Positions 32,667-44,812 of a DNA stretch of 64,000 nt are shown piece after piece. The stretch comes from Prostheceraeus crozeri. Lineage: Eukaryota; Platyhelminthes; Polycladida; Euryleptidae. The notes under the pieces were generated by a model that saw only the letters and a list, made by a program, of their open reading frames with translations, searched no databases and had not been told where the DNA came from. The position numbers and the translations under genes are program-made. Every line of letters begins with the position of its first letter. Within the stretch, counting starts at the first letter, position 1. Location of the stretch: positions 310,001-374,000 of the forward strand of contig CAJQUW010005334.1 in the NCBI GenBank assembly GCA_907163375.1, read 5' to 3'.

Positions 32667-33206
32667 TTAACACGATTCTATTAACTGTGACTCAAACAGA
32701 TAACGCATTAAAGATTTAGCAATGTCAGCTACTTTACTGACATCACGTAAACCGGTCATGATACAATGTCCGTTGTGAAACACTGCAATATGTACAGGAT
32801 GCCACTTCCGAATCAGAGCAGCAGGAAAGAGTTCAGTTTCATAAAATATGCCATGATTACTTGTTTTAATGTTGGCTAGATTCACTAACATCTTCAATTG
32901 AACAGACACTACTATATTCTTCAATGTCAGGGGACTGAGACGTAGATGAGGCATGAGTGTTCGCATTTTCTTGACGACTTCGTAACACATGGACTGCATC
33001 ACGAAATGAGAAAGGCTTCCTAGGACTTGGATTTTGCCGCAGTGAAAGAATTGAAGATTTCGACCGTTGCTCATGCGAATGACCAACAATTGTGGATGAC
33101 TGCGATGATACACTGAATCGGGAAGATGGGCGTGCAACTGTTCTAAATTGATGTCTTTTCTGAAATTCATTTCGCGCATGGCGTTGATGATGCGGATGGG
33201 GGACAT
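32667..33206 (-). CDS. TATA-binding-protein-like protein (TBP-L), intact, copy B
   Basis: 179 aa, the size of a bare TBP saddle domain. Two repeats: about residues 2-88 and 93-172. Repeat 1 has a long helix after LHAHLPDSVY, strand LLVIRM, GKIQVLG and a helix to about 85. Repeat 2 has LKNIVVSVQLK, FYETELFPAALIR, AVFHNGHCIMTG and a C-terminal helix. The second repeat tracks canonical TBP position by position. Three of four DNA-intercalating Phe positions seem kept (about F54, F127, F143); the first is Pro-like. It would bind TATA-type promoters in the nucleus, plausibly the element's own. The ATG at 33206 lies 36 nt after a TATAAAAG box. No N-terminal extension. Family call from pattern, not from a search. 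Confidence 0.8.
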   Translation of the reverse strand: MSPIRIINAMREMNFRKDINLEQLHAHLPDSVYHRSHPQLLVIRMSNGRNLQFFHCGKIQVLGSLSHFVMQSMCYEVVKKMRTLMPHLRLSPLTLKNIVVSVQLKMLVNLANIKTSNHGIFYETELFPAALIRKWHPVHIAVFHNGHCIMTGLRDVSKVADIAKSLMRYLFESQLIESC

Positions 33207-33241
33207 GATTCACAAAAGACATGAGGGTTGAGTGAACTTCC

Positions 33242-33249
33242 CTTTTATA
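33242..33249 (-). promoter_or_regulatory. TATA box of TBP-L, copy B
   Basis: TATAAAAG on minus, 36 nt before the ATG. Its presence ahead of a TBP-like gene would allow self-regulation. Confidence 0.6.
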
Positions 33250-33659
33250 CTTTTCCCATGAGGGCTTTGGAATCACGATGTAGCAGTGATCATTATGTAG
33301 AATCCTCTCTTGAATGCGAATAAATACAATGCCTTCTACTAAACTAATCACACGACAAGAGTTGACATTATAGCGCGATGCAACCTTCGTAGTTGAAAGC
33401 GTTCTAGAGTTATCTGAAGTTGACGCTTCACATCATGAAATGTAACACACTGACTTTTCCATGACACATAGAGGCATGCCGATAATTTCTATATGATTAT
33501 TATTTAATACTTAGTGAAGAGCTTCCTCAATGCCTAAGAAAGAAGGAGAGTGGTGTTCATGTGTGGCATGGTGAGTGCAAATTTTTCTTTCTTGATAAGG
33601 TGGCCGTTAGGCCGTGGTCTCATAAAGACCGATGGTGCGTTCTCAGTGTGTAGGGAGTG

Positions 33660-35795
33660 TTACTGTGGTTGATCATCATCAACATGGACATCATTTTTTA
33701 AGGTCATGGAGACAAGATAGGGATTCAACGTAAACAACCCTCCGTTCCTGCGCAGACCCATGTAGATGGTTTAAATTTAAAATTCAAATGAGTAGGTTTG
33801 CAATTGAGTAAGTAGAATTCGCTGCCCTCCTTTTCATGGATGATGAGCCAGTGTCTATCCATATGAACATGCATGTATCTTCTTTCCATGATGGGAACTT
33901 GTGGCCGCTTCCCATTGTGTCGAACAATTTCTTTGGGAAGGGTGGGATTTTCTTTCAGGAATGTTTCAAGAGTATTTTTCAAGAGTTCTGTAAAGTAAAT
34001 TCCAAAGTAACCGCCAAAGTAACTTCGACCGGGTTGTCGTTCTCCTCCTAGTGTATAGCGACAACCACCCAGAATGACATTATTGTGGCATTCCTAAAAT
34101 TTCAAAGTTATACCATCATCAAGCAACCTATGGGAATAATTTTTATTACTGTGATCGTTGTACACGACGTTTCACATCCAAACCATTTTTTGAACACCAT
34201 TACGAGTGGTGCTCTCGGGGTAAACTTCAAATGGAAGTCATGCCCAAAGATAAATTTTATAGGTATGAGGAAATCGGCAATGAGCTCAGTCCCATATGCA
34301 CCATCTATGCGGACATTGAATGTTACATTGAACAAGAAGACCGAACACATGAGCCAGCAGCCATTGCCTGTTATGAAGTATCGCATCGATATTAAAGGAA
34401 TCAAAATAAAATGCATGTGTGGCAAGGCGAGGAGTGCGTTGAAAACTTCCTCAACTTTTCAGATAGGAAAGCCCGTTTTCATCAGCGGTATGAAACGGAG
34501 CTGACTAGGAAAGCCATGTGCTTCAAAGAAGCCGATCAACTCAAATTTGATAGGACCACGGAATGTCCCCGCTGCTGTTCATCCTTTGATGATCAACAAC
34601 ATAAGAAAGTGAGGGACCATTGCCATCTCAGTGGTAAATTTAGGTCTGCCTTATGCAGTAAATGTAATATGAAGCTTAGACTCAAAACGCGAACGCTTCC
34701 CGTCATCTTCTATAACTTTAAATGTTATGATGCTCACATCATCATTCGCCATGGATTCGGTAAAATGAAATCCTGGTCATCCAAAGTGATTGCACAAAGT
34801 AAGGAAAAATTTATGTGAATCACTGCCAAAGTGCAAGTCGACAAAACCGCTGAGGGGAAGCCTGTCTTCTATGACATAAAGTTTCTAGATAGTTTTCAAT
34901 TTATGTCTTCTTACTCTGCCGCGTTAGCTAAAAATTTAGAAACACTTCCCCTCACTCAACATTTAAAGAAAGACTATCCCAACATAAGTGAAAGTCTCAT
35001 GCGACGGAAAAGAGTGTTTCCTTATAGCTATTATAGTTCAATGGAGACATTGAAGGAGACATCCCTTCCGTCTATCCGTCTATCGATAAATTTAAAAATG
35101 ATTTGACGGGTGAGGACTGTTCGCCGGATGAATATAGGCATGCAGAGTAAGCATGGTTAGAATTAAGGTGTCACACTTTTTGGTGACTACATGCTTGCCT
35201 ACTTAAAATTAGACGTCTATCTGTTGGCTGACGTGTTTGAGACTTTTAGGAAAGTCACATTAGAACAGGACATCTTAGACCCCGTCCATTTTGTTAGTCT
35301 ATCGGGTCTGTCCTATCATTCAGCCTTCAAGATGACGAAAGAGAGCATTCATTTACTGCAGGATGCAGAAATGTACACGTTATTTGAACGTGGTATTAGG
35401 GGTGGCTTAACGTTTGTTAACAAACATGTTGTAAACAACACCCAAGAATTGTGTCGAACAATTTCTTTGGGAATGGTGAGATTTTCTTTCAGGAATGTTT
35501 CAAGAGTATTGAATTGTAACCGTGTCCAATAGTCTAACGGTACACATACAACGACACCATACTGTGTTGAGATACCCTTTAGATAACCCATCCGATGACT
35601 TGGTGTTTTTATGGGAACGACTTTTCCGTGATGAGTTATCTTTCATTGAAAGCATTTTCAACCGATGCTAAAGTAAAGGAGTTCAGTGTACCCAGAGTTG
35701 ATGGCTCCGAGCAACTGCATGGTTAGCGCAAGGACGGAAATGATTGCAATGAGCTCAGTCGTCCGTTTTATAACCTCACCTAGCTCCAATCACAT
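33660..35795 (-). pseudogene. Y1, copy B, split by a polB fragment
   Basis: Same gene as 5646-6242. It is interrupted at 33976-35447 by a polB fragment in opposite orientation, with the 62-bp target duplicated (33914-33975 and 35448-35510). There are further small deletions, including the FDLLNCKPLPILGKGFYSFE region at 33793. Non-functional. Confidence 0.8.
33976..35447 (+). pseudogene. Translocated polB fragment inside Y1
   Basis: Corresponds to A 732-2168: the CDRC finger, Exo I, the DHCH/CSKC zinc site, Exo II and Exo III. It is the piece missing from B's own polB; about 60 bp at its downstream end (A 2108-2168) is present in both places. It has an own stop near 34816 and a frameshift near 35090. 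A short stretch of unknown origin (33976-34008) precedes it. Confidence 0.88.
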
Positions 35796-35924
35796 GCGTG
35801 TCCCTGTCTTTGTCACGTGACAAAGAGTTATCACACGTGAACTTTTCACCGCGTGGGTGGAAGCCTTCCCTATTCAAATACAATGACTGTCTTCTTACAA
35901 AGTCGTTCTAGTCCTCACAAAGAC

Positions 35925-36045
35925 TTTAGTGACACGCCCTTTTTAGCGAACAAAGACCTATTAGTAACAAAGTAGAATGACTCATCTTACAACACGCCCG
36001 TTTTAACGAACAAAGACCTATTAGCAACAAACCAGAATGACTCAT
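35925..36045. promoter_or_regulatory. Two-unit upstream repeat with TGACTCA, copy B
   Basis: Counterpart of 6410-6570. Units gcgaacaaagacctattag...aatgactcat, with TGACTCA at 35978-35984 and 36038-36044. Confidence 0.45.
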
Positions 36046-36169
36046 GTTGCTCTATAAACCATTGCAAAGGCGAATCTCATTTAAAAGAAATCTTTATTGC
36101 ATCTACACAACATGTTGACTATCAAACAAAGTCGTTGATGTAAACACACTCAGTTGAATCATGATATGT

Positions 36170-36502
36170 TTACCAAACGCATGCATTTCCTTCCATCGTC
36201 TCTTCCATTCTCTCCATAATTTTCTCCATGTGTCTAAAACGAAGTGGTTTTTGCAAATCTTTCAACTCAACATAAGCAATGAGTCTATCCTTCACATCTT
36301 GAGGTTGTAAACTCTCCATCAATCTTTTGAAGAGAGGAAGGCTTTCAGTTAGCACTACTTTCATATCATTCATCTTTACTTTAAATGTAAGTTTCCAATC
36401 TTGTAAAAATCCATCGAATCCTTGTTGATCAAAAGTTAAATTACACATGTGGTTACTTAATGCACGATGCGTCATCATAAACGTTGTGAATGTAGATTTC
36501 AC
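36170..36502 (-). CDS. X2, copy B, shortened
   Basis: Open for 110 codons from a non-ATG codon; the first ATG is about 24 nt in, as in A. It lacks the FGSYCTEWITLSDQF region and runs into a different C-terminus, so the X-family helix is incomplete. Likely a decayed copy even though open. Confidence 0.45.
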   Translation of the reverse strand: MKSTFTTFMMTHRALSNHMCNLTFDQQGFDGFLQDWKLTFKVKMNDMKVVLTESLPLFKRLMESLQPQDVKDRLIAYVELKDLQKPLRFRHMEKIMERMEETMEGNACVW

Positions 36503-36661
36503 ATTGCTTCAATGACTTCTACGACGAATAAAAACAGAAATAACAATCATGTTCCACTGTAAGTTTATTCAACATCAATCAAATTTCACAAAGCAATCAG
36601 AGAGTAGTGAACACAATTCATGAAAAGATCATCACTCGTTCCCAAGGAGCAAAAACAAGCT

Positions 36662-37213
36662 CTATGTACACCCATGCTGTTGACAATAATATAGATACAG
36701 TTCATAAACATCATAGAGACTACAATGCCAGCGTGAAGAGAGTTTTGCAATGTAGGTGGCTTTATTTCTAGTAATACAATGGGATGGTGGTCTGTAAAGG
36801 TGATGTCTCTTACCGAAACATACAGCCATATCAAAAATCATTTCATCTCTAAACTTCTTTTGATCACAATGCATATGATAGTCTTGTCTTACACGATCTA
36901 CCCAACATGGCAAATATAAATTATCAATGTGTAACTGAAGTGTTGTTGCTTCTCGTTCAGAATCATTTCCTAATATTTTAACAATATGAAAACTTGACAG
37001 CCATCGTTTGAAATCACTTATCAAATACGTTTCATTCACAAATCCAATATGAATCAAAATAGAAGGATCAAGTCCATCCACATGATGTCGTGACTATTCC
37101 TCTTTGTGTGGAGGACAGTAGGCAAATCTATGATACACACTAGCAACAGTTTGATCACTTTCTCTCATTGCAATAGCACTCAATTCCTGCATGGGTGTTC
37201 CCTCACTGTCCAT
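36662..37213 (-). pseudogene. DEDDh exonuclease-like gene, copy B, one stop
   Basis: Same gene as 7211-7760 and the better preserved copy: open throughout except TAG at 37094-37096, where A has a Trp codon. Exo I DSEGTP, HVDGLDPS, FVNETYLISDFKRWL and Exo III HCSLYD are all present. The coding part may start upstream of the ATG used here. Confidence 0.6.
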
Positions 37214-37253
37214 GAAGACGACAACCTACAATATCAAAAAGATGTGATGTACA

Positions 37254-38132
37254 TTACAAGATAATACATTGAGTAGGAACTTTACAAGGATGTCTGTCCT
37301 TCAAATAACAAAAGATACATGCAACATGATTGCAATGTATTAATTGAATGTAACGCACAAGACCACGTTTTCCACATTCACTACAAACTAACTGATTAGA
37401 ATACTTAGGTTTCTCTTTGGTGGTAACACCACCTTTCTTTGATACACGACGACGTTTAGGTTTGGTTACAGGTTCTTGACACTCTTTGACACATGAAGCA
37501 ATGACTTTCTTAATGCAACTAAGACCTGTTAATTCAGGCTGATGATGAAATTGAGCAATGCGTAAATTGAGAGAAATCAAATTTCCGTCAGATTAATGAG
37601 GTTCCACATAAACAGCAGGCACCTCAATACGAAAGGAATGAAAGCCTGCACCTACTGTTGACAATTCTGTTTCAACTCACTGTTCAACTGTCACTCCTGA
37701 AGTGACTTTACAATACTTGCTTTGCAAAATGAAGCAGCGAGTGCCGCGATACAAAGGTTTACAATAAGAAGTTTTCTTTTCTGAACACAACTGTAATAGT
37801 TCAATGGGAATAAGAGCCTTTCGTCTCATAACGTCTTCTAAAATGTCAAGCAGTTGATGCAACCAATTATCGATAGGTATACTCAGGTTTTGACCACAAC
37901 GATTTACTTGCGTATCCACTTTTGATAAGTATACCGCTGGCGTTTGAAGATAGAGTCAAACACCGTTGTAGCGCACTTGTTGTTTGTAGGTGGGATAGCC
38001 TTGAATTACCTTTTCAATTTTCGGATTCCACAGCTCGAGATGATGAGGATTCAGTGATGCAGCAGTAAGAGTAGGATTCATGGCCATGGCAGTCTGTAAC
38101 GAAAGAATACCACTAAGTACATACGTGATCAT
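37254..38132 (-). pseudogene. Y2 with RING-like finger, copy B
   Basis: Same gene as 7795-8689. The first ATG of A is ATT here, so the next ATG (38132) is used. It shares the three in-frame stops of A but lacks A's frameshift before the zinc finger, so the finger (CSECGKRG...HCNHVACIFC) is in frame with the Y2 body after the TAA. Confidence 0.55.
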
Positions 38133-38210
38133 CAGAGAAAAGAAAATCCTTGGCTTAGCAGTGACATATGAGGTGGTCCTTAAGAGAACCTTTTGCTGCG
38201 TTCACATGAT

Positions 38211-38441
38211 TTAAAGCTTATCACCAAAGTCTAATTCTTGGTCATCGTCCAGTAAATTAAATGTCTTGGGCTTAGGACCCGAATTGAGTTTCAATTCCCT
38301 AAAAGACTTAAAGGTAAAGCGTCGAGGTGGTGGAGGCGGTGGTGGCGATGGTTAAACAAAATATGCTTGTACAATCATCAGCAACACACTCTCCTGCGTC
38401 TCTCTTCTAAAATGCTGGTATGGTTTAGGCCACACAGTCAT
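38211..38441 (-). pseudogene. Z, copy B, one stop
   Basis: Same gene as 8753-8983, with a Glu-to-stop change (TAA, 38352-38354) before the proline run. TATA box kept at 38569-38576. Confidence 0.55.
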
Positions 38442-38639
38442 GACACTCACTTGTAAATTTGCAAACAGGATTGATCAGACAAAGTTGAGAGGGGAGAATG
38501 GCGTGAGCAAGTCACACACGCTTTTCAAGTCAAGAGAATGAAATGAAGAGAAAATGGGGAGATGACTGCTTTTATAGGCTCCTGCGAATCCACATATGAC
38601 ACTATGAGAGACAATCAGAGAACTCCGTTTCTCCCCTGA

Positions 38640-39565
38640 CTTCGTTGCGGCAGGGAAAAGGAGGCGCCCGAAGGGACTGACTCACGTTTACTTTCCAAAC
38701 TCTCTCAATCCATTCTTTGCCGTAAGAGTGGAATCAGGTTTGACATGATGAAGTATTCAGCGATTCATGGCATTCATTCTGTAACAGGGAGACATTTGGT
38801 AACCGCATCGTTTTAGAAAGCGACTAGCCTTTTGTAAAGTATCATTCTAAATTTTGCTTTCATAAACTTGTGTTGTGTCATCCTTTCTAAATACACCAAC
38901 GGTTAAAACTTGTACGACAATCAAACTCTACTTTCATAAGCTTGTATGCAAAAATGTCTGACTACACTAACGAATAAAACTTCGATGACCAAACTTTACT
39001 TTCACAAACGTCTGTTGTGCTATAACCTTGTTTTCACAAACTTGTGCTTCATAAACTTTCAGACTACATTATCATTTCATGCACTTGTGTTGTACTAAAC
39101 TTTCTGACTGCGTTCACAAGAGCTTGTTCACTAGTGAAGAGAGAAATGAGCTTGTGGCTGCGTGTGGCCCATGAATGTCCCTTCCAATTCATTCCATTTC
39201 ATTTAGCCTCGGTGATAGAGGCAGTTCTTAAAAGAACTCATGGTTCATTCTCGCATGTATGGCCAACTACCGGGAGACAAGTGCAATGGAGATTTTATGA
39301 AGCAACCTGTGGCAGATAGCTAAATGTCGCCCTGGCGGTCAGAGTACAACGTTGAGACGAAAGGCAACCACTTGGAAACATGACGCAGAGAGGTTTCACA
39401 AGGATTACCATTGCCAACGTTCCGCGCAGTACTCATCGCTACGGACTTCACAGCTGTCTCGAAAAAACGCCCACCAACAGGAGGTATGACACCAAAAATC
39501 TCCGTGACTTGCACCGTCAATGACTTGATAGCCAGACATGAAACGTGTCTAAGCCGTGTTTAGCT
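38640..39565. repeat. Right end of copy B core, diverged from copy A
   Basis: Similarity to A stops near 38660. 38850-39110 has a degenerate tandem motif (actttcataaacttgtgttg). No X3-like gene. 39110-39565 shows nothing I recognise. Confidence 0.5.
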
Positions 39566-41517
39566 TGGAGAGGGATAGCAAGCCGTGATTCACAAGCGTT
39601 TTGCAATGGAGATGTTTAGTAGCCACCCATGACAAGATAGCTAAGACTCAACCAATCGGCGTTCAAAGTGCTACGTTGAGAACTGTGTCAAATGCCCAAC
39701 ATGAGTTGCCCCAGAGGTTTCGGTCTAAAATATGACACACTCCCTTGCCACACTTATCACTACGGCATCATCCGCCGTCCCGAAGGAACACCCTGTCATT
39801 GGAATATTACAGCGAAACTCTCCGTACCATGCTCGCTTTGAGTGAAAAGCCGCTTGTAAAGACATGAGAAGACTTGCTCGTACACACTTATACATGCCTT
39901 CATTGACTTCAACAGGGTCGAAAACCCCAGAAAACCTCCAAAAATAACGAATTCAAATTTTTCAACTTTTTAGCACTACTTATGAAATTTTATAGGTAGT
40001 CTGTAAATGAAGGTCTGATCAATAGCTATCACGTATTTGACGTATTTGATGAAAGTGATCACAAGCCATAGTCTGGCTAACCTATAAGTCTGACACCTTA
40101 GCTGATATCAGCTATGAAATTTTCTAAGTCATCAGAGCTCCGGAGAGACGACATACCTCTGACAATCTCTCGTCTTAATGAGATTTCTCATTCGGTTCCA
40201 AGCTTATATAGGATTCGTACATCAGCTGGTGTAGCCTTTGTAAACTTTAAACGCTTCTATCTCTGGTTCTAGAGCTCCGATTGGCTTCAAATTTTGACAG
40301 TCACGTTTTCTCGCTCTCACCTTTCATTTAAGCCATCACTCAACTTTCTCCGATCATCAGAAGCCGAGTTGAAAAAACTATGTCATTTTTTCAAAGTATC
40401 CAAAATCTTGTAAAATGCGTAAAGATTCGATTTTAAACAAGCTCTCATTTCGAAACGAAGCCTTCCACAGATCTGAAATGTAGGATCCTAGAGAACAAAG
40501 TGCGGTGTTTCCACCAAAAGAAACCCGACGACTTTACTCACTTCCAATCCTCCGCTATTCATCGCCAAAAATCAAAAAATTTGAAAATTTTATTTCACTC
40601 ACACGACCCTCAAAACTTATCTATTCGGTTGTAAAATGTCACGAGGATTCCAAATCTGGTCTCAGATTTCTCATACGATGCCGCATTCAAAAGGTAGAGC
40701 GATCTTCTTAAAATTTAACTCTGTCGTTTTTTCGCGATTTTCCAAAAATCAACATTTCGCTCTCAAACCTAACCAAACTGAGCAGATATATAAATCTGAA
40801 TAACGGATGAGTGAACTGAACTGTTCTCTTCTGGCGATGTTTGAAATGAGATTGAAGAGGTGAAGTGAAGAAGAAGTCGGGTGAGTTAAGTGAAGAGATC
40901 TGATTACTTAATCTTATCATGGATCACTCCTATCATTGGTGCTAAGTGGTCGTGTGATCGAATCGCTCACACCTGAATATTCCGAAATCTACCGTTCGGT
41001 ATCATATTTGCCGTCAGAGAGACCCGCTCAGTAAAAGATAGAGACCGATCCGGCAACCTTTCATTCTTGATGATCAAACTTCTTCTTTTGAACGAATATT
41101 GCTATAATCATTGGCGACCACGTGGGAAACTCAATATCTGAACAACCAAAATGAACCACCGGTCGCAGCAAAATTTCAAGCGTTGATTGTTTCTTTGCAT
41201 AAAACGTGAGGCTGATCAAGTTCGCCTTTTTATATCTTTGAAAACATTTTACATGGTTGACTTAAGTGGCGAAAAAAGAAAACAGATGCTTTTATATCAC
41301 GAATAATTAAAAGTAGAAAATACTATTCATGGCAAGAGTATTCCGTCAAAAGAAAAAAATATTGAAAGCAAAGATTCCATGATTGCCACGTGGGTTTGAA
41401 GTTGCTACTTGATCGTGGCCGTGTAAAACAATGTAGGCTACTCTTCAATTCGTTTTTGTTTCGGTCTTCCTCATAAAGCTATAGTTAGATAAAAGGATTT
41501 GCTATAGCCCCATTCTA

Positions 41518-43670
41518 TATATATTTGTAGTCTACCAAGTGGTAGGTCACACACAATACAACAATAGGAAAGAAAGAAACAAAGTCAAAGATAACTGCAA
41601 AGTCATTGCTTAAATGTTCGTCACAAACTTCTTCCATTTTTCTCGATCTTCACTCAGACGTTTCAATTCTCCATATGAATTCACCCCGGCTTTCCACTTG
41701 AGATCGTCCAGCCACCTCGCTCGTTTTCTTCCTCTTGTTCTCTTCCCGTTGATCTTCGTTTCAAGGATTTTGGTGAGAATGCCATCGTGTCGGAGTTGGT
41801 GACCCACATAGTTGCCTTTTCGACTCGTGATGGTGTTCAGTAGGCATCGTTTTTCATTTGCTTTCATCAAAATTTCATCATTTGTTACTCTGTCAGTCCA
41901 CTTGATGTTCATAATTCTTCTCCAAAACCACATCTCTGCTGCCTCCAGGTATTTGACGTCACGATGTCTGAGTGTCCAGCTCTCGCAACCGTAAAGAAGG
42001 GTGCTCCAACAGTAGGTCTTTACCATACGCTTCTTGAATTCAATGCTGTTGGATGTCGTGGTCACTTCTTGTACTTTCTTGAAATAGGACTGTTTCGCTT
42101 GAGAGATTCTTGAATTTATGTCTTTCGTACATCGTCCGTCACTTGTTAGAATTGAGCCTAAATACTTGAAATTGACGACTTTTTCCAGAACTTCATTTCC
42201 CACTCGCAATGTGAAAGGAGAAGGCGAATTTGTTTTCGAAAATATCATAACTTTAGTTTTCTTAGTGTTGATCTTCATGCCGTACTTTTCTGCAGTGTCA
42301 TTTAAGCTGTTCATTATGATTTGAAGTCCTCTGAGGCTCGAAGATAACATAGCCTGGTCGTCTGCATATCTAATCGCTGTTGTTCTTTTTCCACACAAAT
42401 TGACTCCGTGATTTGCCACTTTTGAATTTACTTCGTTAGCTAAGAATTGTATATACACATTAAAGAGCATTGGTGATATGATGCATCCTTGACGTACTCC
42501 ACGAAGAATAGGGACTTCTCCAGTGAGATCATTACCTACTTTTATGACTGCTTTCTGATGCTGGTATAACTGTGCTATAATGTTTACTTCAGTTTCATTT
42601 ATTCCAATGCTGACGAGAATGTTCCACAGGGTACTCCAATTGACTCGGTCAAACGCTTTCTCAAAATCTATCATGGCAACAAATAATGATCGATTGGCTT
42701 CGATATATCTTTCACTTAGCGTTCTGATTGCTGTTATTGCATCTCTCGTTCCTCGTTTCGATCTGAAGCCAAACTGATCTTCAGTAAGATGATCTTCTAT
42801 TCTGGTTGTGATTCTTCTTTCGATAATGGCAAGAAGTACTTTTGATGTATGTGAAATCAGACTGATTGTTCTATAGTTCTTGCAGTCGGTAGCACGCACA
42901 GTTTTGGGAATGGGGATCAAAATGATTTTCGTGAAATCTTCGGGCCAGATTCCAGATTCAAGGATTTTGTTGCACATTTGAGCTATCGTTATCGTTCCGA
43001 CATGCTCAAGCCCTTTAATCAATTCAGCTGGGATTTCGTCAACTCCAGGGCTTTTTCCGACTTTCAGTCTTTTTATCCCCATCTCTACTTCGGAATTGAG
43101 AAATGAGTTAACCTCCTGTACTGCATTCTCGGAGATAGGTCTCGGACTGTAATTTGGGTCCCCATATAATTCACCAATAAGTTATACTCTTCCCATCTGT
43201 TTTTCACATCCTCAGGTTCAATCAAGTTTTCTCCAATATTTGACTTGATCATTGTTGATCTGTACGACGGTTTCCGTAGATGTTGTTTGATATTGTAGTA
43301 CGCTTGGTCAGTCTTACTCTCTTTCATCAGTCGTTCAATTTCTTCACAATTTCTTGTCCACCATTCTTCCTTCGATCTTTTGGCATCACGTCTGATTTGA
43401 TTGTGTAGCTCTCGGTATCGTCTCTTTGATTCATCATCCTTCCTTTTTTTGAGTGATCGTCTTTCTTCCATTTTCTTTACTATTTCATTCGTGATGTACG
43501 GCTTACGAGGAATAATTTTCCTGGTACCGATACAAGTGGTTGCACTTGAGATCATCGCTGTTTTTACGTCTTTCCATTCAAATGTGCTGTTTTGAAGCTG
43601 TCGTTCGCATTCTGATTGAAATTTCTTCTTCACTTCGATGTTCGATGTTCTATTTTTTCGATGTTCGAAA
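41518..43670 (-). mobile_element. LINE (non-LTR retrotransposon), 5' truncated
   Basis: Inserted in the left foldback arm with an exact 11-bp target duplication GCCCCATTCTA (41507-41517 and 43671-43681); the right arm shows the empty site near 46363-46373. It lacks the endonuclease end. The short 3' UTR ends in TATATATA on the minus strand rather than poly(A). Confidence 0.92.
41610..43633 (-). pseudogene. Reverse transcriptase of the LINE, endonuclease missing
   Basis: Long open part 43082-41610 (490 aa): KSPGVDEIPAELIK, IPIPK, DFEKAFDRVNW (motif A), LRGVRQGCIISPMLFNVY (motif B), IRYADDQAM (catalytic YADD) and FKYLGSILTSDG, then a basic C-terminal RGRKRARWLDDLK region. Upstream (43633-43085) is the linker between endonuclease and RT, rich in Lys/Arg, with a frameshift near 43140-43180. 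The RT core itself is uninterrupted. Clade not assigned. Confidence 0.9.
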
Positions 43671-44812
43671 GCCCCATTCTAAATGCTTTGTATGGAGTAA
43701 GAACTTTGTTAAAAACACGTCTCACTTCGACACAGACCTATGCTCCTCGCTCTCCTTTCAATGGTTCCCCGTGAACCATCATCCAAGCAGTCAACCTCAA
43801 ATTTTCAAGTCTGCTATTTCAATATAATTTGTATAATTTTGCTGCTTGATCGATTTGCGAATATATTTGCATTTATGTACATACATGCATTACCATATTC
43901 TAAATGGTAGTGAACTAAACACAATTATAATCACAAGTAACAGGTTATGACAATATCACTACTCAACAAGCTTTTTATCTGAAGCTTATAATTCAGCTTT
44001 CAGGCTTACTGAATATCTATCTTATCAGTAGCACTAAATTCCTTCCTGATAATTTAAAGTGCCTAATTTCAGACTGCAGTGACACGAAAACCTCAACCAT
44101 TCAATAGCATGCTCAATCGCTGGCGCAAGATATAGCCCCATATGAATCGCGAAACTAGGATGGATGCTTAGGACCACAGACATGTCTATCTTCTCAAATT
44201 AAAAAGACAAGAAATTCAGTTATTCGTAGCAGCCTTGATTTATTTCTTTTTTCTTTCATAACATTTTTTTTCAAACCTGCTTGCTGTTGATGACTTGACT
44301 TGGAGCATGCGGGTTCCTTCGAATTTTCCTCGCTAAAAAAGATTGTTTCAATGATGAACTGGGAGTCTATGGACACCAAAAAATTCGGTTCGATTCGAGG
44401 ACTCATGCCTCCCCAAAAAAATAGTCACTAGATCTCATGAGAAGGCCGCAGGTGAAACATTCAGGAAGTGAGGAATGCACCTACCATCATCATTCAGTTG
44501 ATTTCGGCATAATTTTGCTTTCCTTTAACACTTAAATCAACTATAATCCAAAGCTATTTAACGGGAAGATTGTATTCACTCCTTTGCTATGCCGACAAAT
44601 GGAATACGATGCTGTGATTACTGATTTTAAATTCACTTCATTGCAATATAAATCGAGTAATTCTCGTGGCAATCTTCAAATTTTCAGACTTGCAAATTTA
44701 CTGCTAAAAAAGAGAAAAGGCTTTACAAGTCTACTTTTTCTGATAGCTCTATTGTTGAATACAACCTTAATTGCGTTTCTATACGACCATAAGACGATGA
44801 ATCTTGCTCAAA

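Larger units (their letters stand above)
26051..39565 (+). mobile_element. Virus-like polB element, copy B core
   Basis: The 13.5 kb between the inverted arms. Same genes and order as copy A: X1 (minus, left), polB with spliced leader (plus), minisatellite, TBP-L, Y1, X2, exonuclease-like, Y2, Z. Compared with A it carries two internal rearrangements (27420-28194 and 33976-35447), an expanded minisatellite and a different right end (38640-39565) that lacks X3. With its arms and without the later insertions it would span about 22 kb. Confidence 0.72.

Noticed and set aside
32031-32719. Repetitive open frames with CGCHLFISMAPQ-type repeats
   Set aside because: They are the 68-bp minisatellite read through. 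The period is not a multiple of three and the same peptide recurs in each frame; no gene signal.
41614-43595. Plus-strand frames over the LINE
   Set aside because: Antisense of the reverse transcriptase gene.
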